NCBI GenBank assembly: GCA_030446305.1 | Contig: JASUSA010000020.1 | Span: forward strand, 1 to 47,505 | Source of the DNA: Clostridiales bacterium | GTDB taxonomy: Bacteria; Bacillota; Clostridia; Peptostreptococcales; Acidaminobacteraceae | Length of the DNA stretch: 47,505 nucleotides | Direction: 5' to 3' | In this document: piece after piece, positions 24,828-32,800 of the stretch | Position numbering within the stretch: position 1 is the stretch's first letter | Layout: each line of letters opens with the position of its first letter | Made by a program: the position numbers and the translations under genes | The notes under the pieces: generated by a model | What the model was told of the DNA's origin: nothing | What the model saw: the letters and a program-made list of their open reading frames with translations, nothing else | Databases searched by the model: none

Positions 24828-25850
24828 TTGAGACCATTCGATTTTAGAAGCGACACGGTGACGCAGCCGACGGCGAACATGCGGAAAGCAATGTTTGAAG
24901 CAGTCGTTGGCGATGATGTATACAGAGACGATCCAACCGTGAACGAATTGGAAAGAAAGTGTGCAGCGTTATTGGGAAAAGAAGCGGCACTCTTTGTGCC
25001 AAGTGGCACATTTGGCAATCAGCTTGCAATACTAACGCATACAAAACGCGGTGATGAAGTGATATTGGGTGATGCATGCCATATATTGCGGTATGAAGTT
25101 GGCGCTGCGGCAGTTATTGCTGCTGTACAGCTTCGATCTACACCGACGGAAAAAGGATGCTTTCAATTGGAACAGCTCGAAAAACTGATAAGAGGTGATG
25201 ATATTCACTTTCCTGAGACGGGTTTAATCTGTATTGAGAATGCGCATTCAGGCGGCAACGTCGTCTCTTTGGAACATATGTCAGACGTTTATAAAATCGC
25301 TAGTGACAACGGTATTCCCGTCCATTTAGATGGTGCGCGACTGTTTAATGCAGCGCATGCGCTTGGGATTGAGGCTAAGGCGATTGCGGCTTGTGCAGAT
25401 TCGATTATGTTTTGCTTGAGCAAGGGGTTATGTGCACCTGTGGGGTCAATGCTCGTCGGCAATAAGACATTTATAGAGCGTGCAAGGAAAAATCGAAAAC
25501 TCATGGGCGGTGGACTGAGACAAGTCGGTATCTTGGCTGCCGCAGGGTTAGTAGCCGTAGAGGAAATGATCCCCCTCCTTGCAGAGGATCATATAATGGC
25601 ACAGCGCCTTGCTGATGGATTGGATAAATTGCCAAAAGTTGAAGTGATAAAAGCACAGCGCGATATCAATTTTGTCTTTTGTAAAATAGCATTGCCGATG
25701 CCGATTGATGCATTTATTGAAGCTTTGGCAGCGGAAGGCATTAAGGCAACCGGTACGCCGGATGGTCATTTTAGATTTGTAACCAATCACGATACGCCGG
25801 CAGAAGGCGTCGACTTGCTGATAGATACACTTAAAAAACTGTTGTCTTAA
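24828..25850 (+). CDS. ltaE: Low-specificity L-threonine aldolase
   Basis: The 340-residue PLP enzyme splits L-threonine into glycine and acetaldehyde. The family N-terminus [56 protein letters not shown] and the PLP lysine K199 in [12 protein letters not shown] are all intact. The start is TTG 24828, seven bases after GGGGGG (24815-24820); there is no in-frame ATG nearby. The gene begins a unit with an unknown gene 10 bases later and then a pseudouridine synthase. With the threonine dehydrogenase at 16843 the window encodes two independent threonine-to-glycine routes. Confidence 0.93.
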   Translation: MRPFDFRSDTVTQPTANMRKAMFEAVVGDDVYRDDPTVNELERKCAALLGKEAALFVPSGTFGNQLAILTHTKRGDEVILGDACHILRYEVGAAAVIAAVQLRSTPTEKGCFQLEQLEKLIRGDDIHFPETGLICIENAHSGGNVVSLEHMSDVYKIASDNGIPVHLDGARLFNAAHALGIEAKAIAACADSIMFCLSKGLCAPVGSMLVGNKTFIERARKNRKLMGGGLRQVGILAAAGLVAVEEMIPLLAEDHIMAQRLADGLDKLPKVEVIKAQRDINFVFCKIALPMPIDAFIEALAAEGIKATGTPDGHFRFVTNHDTPAEGVDLLIDTLKKLLS

Positions 25851-25860
25851 CGGAGGTCTC

Positions 25861-26445
25861 ATGAATTATAGAATAGAAGATTTAAAAGAAGCTGTTAACA
25901 GGCTGGAATATGCAGTGCACGACCGTGAGACTGATGATGTCGATATGTACGTGCGTCTAATAAAAAATATCGCGGCACAAATAAAAACGGATTATTGGTC
26001 GACATATGTGGAACATGAGGAAATTGTGATACAGCCAATTTCAAAAGTTGCAGATTACAAGACCATTAATACCATTGAGTTTTTATATAAGCCCATGCAT
26101 TTTATCAATATCTATGAAGGCAATGAAATAGAGTATTTTGCACGTGAAAGATCAGAAGAACTGCTTGAATCGGGAGCGATAGAAGCGCATAATGATTTTT
26201 GGCAGTCTCACGAAATCATTTATGGCAACGTATATGGTTCTGTTCCTTTGGAACTAATTTCTAAAGATTCAGTTGGCAAGCTCATCAGATGTGGATGGCG
26301 CAAAGCCAATGTCGATATTATAGAATTTAAAACAGGGTTGACGGACGGTGAAATCCGAGATATTGCCGAGCAAAAATTCAGACACTATATTATAATCAAG
26401 GAAATTGATACACAGGGCACGTTACTGCTCAGATATCAGTTCTAA
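25861..26445 (+). CDS. Conserved-looking protein of unknown function
   Basis: I do not recognise this 194-residue protein. It is acidic, soluble, with no signal peptide or membrane helix and no cysteine pair that suggests metal binding. The first 45 residues are helical and charged (IEDLKEAVNRLEYAVHDRET), followed by mixed alpha/beta sequence ending in strands (FRHYIIIKEIDTQGTLLLRY). The ribosome binding site GGAGG sits in the ten-base gap after ltaE, and the next gene begins 12 bases after its stop, so it is a true operon member between ltaE and the pseudouridine synthase. The codon use is like that of its neighbours. A link to threonine metabolism or RNA modification would be speculation. 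Confidence 0.6.
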   Translation: MNYRIEDLKEAVNRLEYAVHDRETDDVDMYVRLIKNIAAQIKTDYWSTYVEHEEIVIQPISKVADYKTINTIEFLYKPMHFINIYEGNEIEYFARERSEELLESGAIEAHNDFWQSHEIIYGNVYGSVPLELISKDSVGKLIRCGWRKANVDIIEFKTGLTDGEIRDIAEQKFRHYIIIKEIDTQGTLLLRYQF

Positions 26446-26457
26446 GAAAGGCATTGC

Positions 26458-27372
26458 ATGTTCATCAATGAAGAAACATTAAAACTCGCGTATCAAATTG
26501 AAGCGCAAGAGGCGGGAATGACGATTTTGGACGTCATGGCGCGCAAGATGAATTTATCCAGAAAACTCATTCGAAGATGTAAAGTGCATAAACAGATTGC
26601 ACTTAATGGCAATAAAATTTCTGTAAATGCCAAAGTCAGCCGTGGTGATGTGCTGACCATCATGCTTGATCACGATGAAAATACATTCGAACCCAATCCG
26701 ATCGAAATTGAAGTTCTGTATGAGGATGCGGATGTAATGGTTGTCAATAAACCGCCTTTTATCGTGGTACATCCAACGAGGGGGCATCAGGACGGAACGC
26801 TTGCAAATGCCATTTCGAATTTGCAGTACCAGCGAGGACAGAATTATAAAATACGCTTTATCAATCGTTTGGACCGCGATACATCTGGCGTATTACTCGT
26901 CGGCAAAAATGGCTATGCACATCAGATCATCGCAGAACAAATGCAGAATGATGAAGTTGAAAAGCATTATATAGCGGTTGTAGAGGGTCTTGTACAGCCA
27001 AGTGAGGGAACCATTAATGCGCCAATTGACCGATTGGAAGAAGGCGATGTAAGAAGAGGAATCACAGAAAATGGGTTTCCAAGCATCACGCATTATAAAG
27101 TGTTGGTTTCCAATGAAAGGGCATCGTTGGTCGATATTTCACTGGAAACGGGGCGCACACACCAGATACGTGTTCATTTTCAGTCTATTGGTCATCCGAT
27201 TATTGGCGATACCCTTTACGGCAATCCATCTGACGAGATAGACAGACAAGCGCTCCACTGTAGGGAGATGAGTTTTCATTCACCAAGAAAAACAGAAAAG
27301 ACAGTAGTGAAAGCCGCTTTGCCTGAAGATTTTAGAAAACTCTTAACGGCACTGGGACTGCATGAGATTTGA
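26458..27372 (+). CDS. RluA-family 23S rRNA/tRNA pseudouridine synthase
   Basis: The 304-residue enzyme has an N-terminal S4-like RNA-binding domain (about residues 15-75; MNLSRKLIRRCKVHKQIALNG) and a catalytic domain with the RluA/RluD signature INRLDRDTSGVLLVGKN, whose first Asp is the nucleophile. ETGRTHQIRVHFQSIGHPIIGDTLYG is the C-terminal block. The substrate uridine (RluD-like 23S sites or another RluA target) cannot be read from sequence. It is the last gene of the ltaE unit. The -35 box of the 6S RNA promoter overlaps its stop codon. Confidence 0.93.
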   Translation: MFINEETLKLAYQIEAQEAGMTILDVMARKMNLSRKLIRRCKVHKQIALNGNKISVNAKVSRGDVLTIMLDHDENTFEPNPIEIEVLYEDADVMVVNKPPFIVVHPTRGHQDGTLANAISNLQYQRGQNYKIRFINRLDRDTSGVLLVGKNGYAHQIIAEQMQNDEVEKHYIAVVEGLVQPSEGTINAPIDRLEEGDVRRGITENGFPSITHYKVLVSNERASLVDISLETGRTHQIRVHFQSIGHPIIGDTLYGNPSDEIDRQALHCREMSFHSPRKTEKTVVKAALPEDFRKLLTALGLHEI

Positions 27373-27397
27373 TCTTTCTAATGAAATGCGTTATAAT
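27369..27397 (+). promoter_or_regulatory. Promoter of 6S RNA
   Basis: TTGATC (27369-27374), exact 17-bp spacer, TATAAT (27392-27397). Transcription should start near 27404. The -35 box overlaps the last codon and stop of the pseudouridine synthase gene. Confidence 0.8.
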
Positions 27398-27403
27398 AAG
27401 GTA

Positions 27404-27572
27404 ACGTCTGAGATGTTGGTTGTCATTGTGAATTCAACCACTGTATTATGTTAGGGAGAACGTGTTCTGCTGCGTATGACAAGCTTCTATAGGGAGAAGT
27501 CAGAAAGAGTAGATAGTCCACCCACCTGTTGAGGTGTGGTGTGATATTTGGGTGACGACGGCATCTTGGGCA
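27404..27572 (+). ncRNA. ssrS: 6S RNA
   Basis: A non-coding transcript with its own promoter and terminator. Its ends carry the conserved 6S sequence pair: GTCTGAGATG (27406-27415) near the 5' end and CATCTTGGGC (27562-27571) at the 3' end form a ten-base-pair closing stem including G-U pairs. This corresponds to the CUGAGAUGUU... GGCAUCU ends of the E. coli 6S RNA. An inner GGTTG/CAACC hairpin and CCACC/GGTG pairings surround the unpaired centre that mimics an open promoter. 6S RNA binds housekeeping RNA polymerase and lowers transcription in slow growth. The length of about 170-205 nt is normal. Ends are estimates from the promoter and terminator. Confidence 0.87.
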
Positions 27573-27612
27573 AATAAAATCTCAATGCAGTAGGCATTGA
27601 GATTTTATTTTT
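27572..27612 (+). terminator. Terminator of 6S RNA
   Basis: A perfect 17-bp stem, AAATAAAATCTCAATGC (27572-27588) with GCATTGAGATTTTATTT (27594-27610), followed by Ts. Confidence 0.9.
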
Positions 27613-27621
27613 GTAAAATAA

Positions 27622-27648
27622 AAAACCCTCAGAGCAACAGAGGGTTTT
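27622..27648. terminator. Terminator of the bactofilin operon (minus strand), possibly bidirectional
   Basis: AAAACCCTC (27622-27630) pairs with GAGGGTTTT (27640-27648). The A-tract on its low-coordinate side gives a T-run on the minus strand, where the bactofilin gene ends. Nothing else is seen in 27649-27727. Confidence 0.8.
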
Positions 27649-27727
27649 CATTATAAAGATCCCATGATATGGATTATTTTATTCCGAAAGGCAAGTACAA
27701 TTCAAAAATCAAGTATAAATAAGATCA

Positions 27728-28174
27728 TTACATGTTTGCGACATCATCAAATTCTTCATTGTATACCGCATAGGGTTCAGGAGCAGGTGCTTCATGAGAA
27801 ACTTGTGTAACGATTTCAATATTTGTTTCCGGTAGTACGCGGCAATTGCCTTCAAATTTAGCACCGGTTTCAGTGTTAAGTGTCATGCAGACAATATCGC
27901 CAAATAGTTTTGATGACTTCGTAAGATCAATGCGTCCCTTTGATTTCACATTGCCAGTGCATTGACCGTGAATTTCAAGATTATCGCAGATAATATTGCC
28001 TTCAATGCGCCCGCGCTCAGAAAGAATGACATTTCCCTTTGCGGTGATGTTGCCGATAACGGTACCGTCAATTCTGACACTGGCTTCACTTTCCAAATTG
28101 CCGTTAACCATCGAATTTGGTCCAATGACTAGATCAAAGGATGTTGTCACTTCTTTTTTTGAAAACATTTGCAT
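27728..28174 (-). CDS. Bactofilin (polymer-forming cytoskeletal protein)
   Basis: The 148-residue protein has the central bactofilin beta-helix (about residues 15-115) with repeated short strands: VIGPNSMVNGNLESEASVRIDGTV can be read as successive rungs, with GRIEGNIICDNLEIHGQ and KSKGRIDLTKSSKLFGD following. Short unstructured ends flank it (EAPAPEP near the C-terminus). Bactofilins polymerise without nucleotide and position cell-wall enzymes at the membrane. GGGGGA precedes the ATG on the minus strand. It lies 31 bases downstream of an M23 peptidase gene; this pairing is common and fits a role in local peptidoglycan remodelling. Confidence 0.92.
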   Translation of the reverse strand: MQMFSKKEVTTSFDLVIGPNSMVNGNLESEASVRIDGTVIGNITAKGNVILSERGRIEGNIICDNLEIHGQCTGNVKSKGRIDLTKSSKLFGDIVCMTLNTETGAKFEGNCRVLPETNIEIVTQVSHEAPAPEPYAVYNEEFDDVANM

Positions 28175-28205
28175 GTAAGATCCCCCTTATAAACAGTTGT
28201 GATAA

Positions 28206-29210
28206 TTATTCTAAATTTAGAATGGTTATTGGATTAATCGGCGTATCATTGTAACGCACTTCAAAGTGCAAATGTGTACCGGTGCTTTTGCCGGTTGAAC
28301 CCATTTTGGCAATTAAAGTACCTTTTTCAACACGTGTACCTTCTTCGATAAGCAGTTCGCTGCAATGTCCATAAACTGATTTATAACCATAACCGTGGTC
28401 GATGATGATAACATTGCCAAAATCGCCGTTATAGCCGGAATAAGTAACGATCCCCGTACCGGCTGCATGAATAGGTGTGCCCTTATCATTGGCAATGTCT
28501 AAACCGTTGTGTTTAGCGGTTCGCTTTGTGATAGGGTCTTTGCGATAGCCGAATTTAGAAGTAAAAATACCGGAAGCCGGCAAGAGGTCAGGTCGGCAAT
28601 CCAAATAGACCAATTGTGTTTCCATCTGCGTTATCAATGCATCGTATGCATCCATTTTTGACTGAATAATATTAGAGATTTCTTCATTTTCAATTAAATT
28701 CTCAATATCTTCGAAAATGTCGTCATCTGTTGTGTGCGTCTCTTGTGAAGTCAGCGTAAATGCCTCACGATTATAGGAACGGCTTATCGGAACTTCGACA
28801 TCCGAATGCGTCTCACTGTTGAACATAGATACCAGTGTATCAATGCGCGAATCCGCTTCTTCGATTGCGGCAAGGCGATTGTCGAGATAGGTGACAGAGC
28901 TTTCAAGTGTTTCGCGAAGTGTCAGAATCTCTTCAAGTCTGGAATTGTTGATTGATTCCAGTGCGTTCATTTTATCAGTTTGATAAGTCATATCTGAAAC
29001 GAGCTGAATATTTTCTGCATCAAGTGCTGCTGCCTTTGATTTTGAAATCATGGAAGTCGTAATCAGCGCGATATTAATCACGAGTAATATCATGAGTACC
29101 AAAAAAACGAGTGCTAGGTTAATCGGCTTTTGCCGAATAGTCTGATCGGCATTTGGAATGACCATGATCGTCACTTTAAATTTTCTTAACAAAGCGTGCA
29201 GCCTTTGCAT
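28206..29210 (-). CDS. Membrane-anchored M23 (LytM-type) peptidoglycan endopeptidase
   Basis: The 334-residue protein has a short cytoplasmic N-terminus, one transmembrane helix (about residues 31-53), an extracytoplasmic coiled coil (about 60-125) and a C-terminal M23 domain (about 210-330). The zinc site is intact: HNGLD (H234, D238), the catalytic VYGH region, and HLHFE (H315). It should cut peptide cross-links in peptidoglycan. GAGGAGG precedes the ATG. It is the first gene of a two-gene operon with bactofilin, resembling the bactofilin-M23 shape modules of other bacteria. It is divergent from the MarR gene, sharing the intergenic region 29211-29361. Confidence 0.93.
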   Translation of the reverse strand: MQRLHALLRKFKVTIMVIPNADQTIRQKPINLALVFLVLMILLVINIALITTSMISKSKAAALDAENIQLVSDMTYQTDKMNALESINNSRLEEILTLRETLESSVTYLDNRLAAIEEADSRIDTLVSMFNSETHSDVEVPISRSYNREAFTLTSQETHTTDDDIFEDIENLIENEEISNIIQSKMDAYDALITQMETQLVYLDCRPDLLPASGIFTSKFGYRKDPITKRTAKHNGLDIANDKGTPIHAAGTGIVTYSGYNGDFGNVIIIDHGYGYKSVYGHCSELLIEEGTRVEKGTLIAKMGSTGKSTGTHLHFEVRYNDTPINPITILNLE

Positions 29211-29257
29211 AGAACCTCCTCAAAAATGCGTGAATCTATACATAGTTTATCATAACC

Positions 29258-29275
29258 AATTGTTAAATTACAATT
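29258..29275. promoter_or_regulatory. Candidate MarR-type operator in the divergent intergenic region
   Basis: An 18-bp inverted repeat, AATTGT-TAAATT-ACAATT, containing TTG-N8-CAA, a form common for MarR-family sites. It lies between the M23 peptidase gene and the marR-like gene and could serve either. The match is short and AT-rich, so this is tentative. Confidence 0.4.
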
Positions 29276-29291
29276 AAACTTTAAAATTTTG

Positions 29292-29320
29292 TTTACCTAT
29301 ATTTATTTATTTTGTACAAT
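29292..29320 (+). promoter_or_regulatory. Promoter of the marR-like gene
   Basis: TTTACC (29292-29297), 17-bp spacer, TACAAT (29315-29320). The -10 box overlaps the 8-bp palindrome TTGTACAA (29312-29319), a possible operator half. Confidence 0.5.
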
Positions 29321-29361
29321 ATACATTATAGGCAAATTAACAGAGACCGGAGGCACTAGAA

Positions 29362-29787
29362 ATGGATGAGAAAATGGCACGTATTGAGGAGGATTTACGA
29401 AGGGTATGCTACAAAATCAAGAAAAAGGGGCGAGAAATCCTCAGCGACTTTGATATAACGCCACCTCAATTTGAAGCGCTGCAGTTTCTCATCAATGATG
29501 AACGACTGACGATCAGTGAACTCAGCAACAATATGTTTCTCGCTTGCAGCACCGTTACAGACCTGCTGGACAGAATGGAACGCAATGAACTGGTAAAACG
29601 CGTCAAAGATGATCAAGACAGACGCATTGTGAGAATTATGGTACTTCCAAAAGGGCATGAACTCTTGAATAAAGTAATCGAAACGAGAATAAGATATATT
29701 GAAGCAATGCTTTCAGACGTTGATGAAGCAACGCGGGAGAGCATCGAATCAAGTGTACGAGTATTGAATGAACGCGTAGAAATTTAG
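29362..29787 (+). CDS. MarR family transcriptional regulator
   Basis: The 141-residue protein has the MarR winged-helix layout: an N-terminal dimerisation helix (residues 1-30), PPQFEALQFLINDERLTISELSNNM, the recognition helix region STVTDLLDRMERNELVKR, and the wing DDQDRRIVRIMVLPKGHEL, followed by C-terminal helices. No ligand-specific feature or redox cysteine pair stands out, though two cysteines are present. GGAGG (29349-29353) precedes ATG 29362. The giant GGDEF gene begins 16 bases after its stop, so the two are co-transcribed and the regulator may control that gene as well as itself. Confidence 0.92.
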   Translation: MDEKMARIEEDLRRVCYKIKKKGREILSDFDITPPQFEALQFLINDERLTISELSNNMFLACSTVTDLLDRMERNELVKRVKDDQDRRIVRIMVLPKGHELLNKVIETRIRYIEAMLSDVDEATRESIESSVRVLNERVEI

Positions 29788-29803
29788 TTCATTGGAGGAC
29801 GGC

Positions 29804-32800
29804 TTGAAAATTATTAATGACCGCTATCGCATTGTCGATACAATTTATAAAGAAAACAACATGGTAGAGTATCTTGTTGAAGATCTCAAGAAAAACAAAA
29901 TGGTTAAACGGCTTAAAATTTTTGATACGGAAATGTCGAATTACGATTTTGTGAAGAGTTTTGAAATGCATTTTATTGAAGTGGCAACGCTCTATCATGA
30001 AAATATCTTAAGTGCATACGAATTTCAAACAATCCTGACAATCAATGGCAGTAAAGTTAACCGCAATCAGTTTTTTTATACGTATGAACACTATGATTCT
30101 ACAAAGATCGTCCATTATGATGAGCTCAACAAATCAGAAGTCAATCAAGTGCTCGTGCAGCTCTGTAAAGCGGTGCGCTATCTGCATTACAGAGGATTTA
30201 TCTATAAATATTTGAATTTCGACGCAATGATTTTGCTGAGAGATCACGGTAAAATCACGTTAAAAATAAGGGAGTTTGCCAACAACTACGTAGATGATTA
30301 CTTTTTTAAACTCGGATATGAGCGCAGCAATCACTTTTTGGCACCCGAAGTCTTATGGGGTGAAGTGCCGGATGTGACCGCTGATATTTACGCACTGGGC
30401 AATATCTTTTATTATCTCTACTACAAAGTTGACTACAAATTAAAATCAATACAAAATATCATGAAATCACCGCAGCTCACTGAAATTCATAAATTCATTA
30501 TCCGTGCGACCAGTCATATAAAAGATGAGCGCCATCGCAGCATTGATGAATTTATTGCAGCACTTTCGGCGCTGATACTCATTGATATTGACAACAATGA
30601 TGAACAATATTACGACAGACTTTACGATTTAACGCGTATTATCGGCAGAGACGGCGTTATTCGTGATATCAATAAAGTCATTGAGGACAAACAGAAAAAA
30701 AATACGTCGGTCAACGCGATTTTTGTCAGGGGGGACGTTGGTTCCGGCAAAACGCGCGTTTTGCAGGAAATTCAGTTTAACTGCAAGATTCATAAAGTTA
30801 ATCATATATTTATCAGAAAACATCACGATCATTCACCATATGCCATTGTCAGGCAAATTGTTGCCTACCTTTCAAAGATGGATGATATATCACCGCTGCT
30901 CATTCAAAAATACGGCATAGAACTCGGTGCCGTAGTGCCTGAGTTAAAACAAAAATGGAATTTAAAAGATGATGAGAGTGAACTCTCTGTTCTTCGTGTC
31001 TTAAATCGTATTTACAATTTCTTTTTAGAATATACTGTAAATCATTTTTTTGTGCTCATCATTGATGATGAAGATGCGCTGGCTGGATCGGAACGCTATT
31101 TTTTTGATCTGCTCATTCATCAAAAAAACCAGGCAAATTACTGTATTATTGCTTCTGACTACAACACAGAAAAAGAAATGGGCTATGGTGATGAATTTAT
31201 TAAAATCATCAAATTATCGTCATTGAACTTGGAAGAAACGGGCTATCTCGTCATGTCTACACTGGGGATGAATCAGATTCCCTACAAGTTAACGCATCGC
31301 CTCATGCTTGAAACACAAGGGGTTCCAAGCATGACCAAAAGAATGATTAAGAAACTTTGGCAAGATGAAGTTATTTATTTTGACCCAATACTGCTGCGAT
31401 GGGAACTCGATCGCGTCGATGACAGTTTTAAATTCCAGTACGAAGTCAGTCAGTCTACAGAAATAGAACGCGTTATGCAAGGGCTGACAGCTTCGCAACT
31501 GAAACTGCTGCAGCAATTGTCTATTTTAAAAGACTCCTTTAACATGAGTGTCATTTTGGAATTCACAGGTATTTCAGAAGAAGAGGCATACTATTTCATC
31601 TATTACATGGAAGAAGCCAAAATTATCACAAAGAAAATTTCGGATGTTGAATATGTCTTTGCCATCAATGGCAACGACTTAAAAAAAGCCTTTTATGATA
31701 TGCTGTCACTTGAAGAAATAAAGGCATTGTCCCACAAGGCAGCTGAAATCTACGAACTTAGATTTATCAATGCCAATGATTTTAATGAAGCTTTGATTGA
31801 TTACCTGATGGATTCTGATAATTTTGAAAAAGCGGCGCGCTATTGCGTTATTTTTTCAGATTACTATTTTGAAAAATCAAATGCGCACAAAGCACTTGAT
31901 CTGCTCGAATTGGCGCTGAATATTTATGAACGTCTGAAAGACCAAGCACAAATCGGCAAGACGACAAAAAGGTTGGTCAAGCAGTACATTAAAGTTGGGC
32001 GACTCGAACGCGCCGTGGAATCCATTCGCAGTATTGAAGCCAATCGCCTCATGGAAAATCCCAAAGATATGATAGATATTGGCCTTGAGCGTGCGACGAT
32101 TGCCTATTATAAAAACGAAGTTCAGCGAGGCATAGAAATTGTCGATGAGATGATAGAAAAATCAAAGACAATTGGGTATGTTCACGGAGAATTTGAAGGA
32201 GTTCGCATTAAGGCGAGATGTCTGCGAAACAGCGGCGATTTAGATGCACATCTTCTCTTAGTGGATGAATACCTTGATAAGAGCTATGCAACGAATCAAG
32301 TTCACTTTGAAGCGGTTTTTGAAAATGAGAAAGGTGTCAATTTTCTTTATCATAATCAGTTTGATTCCAGTATCGACAGTTTTAACCGCAGCCTTGAACG
32401 CTACCAGTCGCTTCAGGATGAAGAAAATGTTATTTCACTTCTCAACAATTTTGGCGTTATTTATCTTGATGGCTTTGGCGATTACTATTTGGCAAGAGAC
32501 TATTTCAGAAAAGCCTATAACCGCGCGAGCAATCGAAACTACTTTGTTGCGATTCCAACGTATTTAAACAATATCGGTGAAACATACCGCATTGAAGGGC
32601 GCTATGTTACGGCGATTAAATATTTTGAAGAAGCCTACCAAATGGCTGAAAATGTGGGGGATCGCAATATAATCGTATTGGCGCTGCTCAATATGTGCCA
32701 TGCGTATCTCTTAAATGAAAACTATTCAAAGACGCATACGATCATCAATCGACTTGAGCATGAAATCAATATTATCAAACGAAGAGACTATGATAAATTT

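Noticed and set aside
27404..27572. Possible riboswitch or T-box leader
   Set aside because: It has its own promoter and terminator, the downstream gene is on the other strand, and the ends match 6S RNA.
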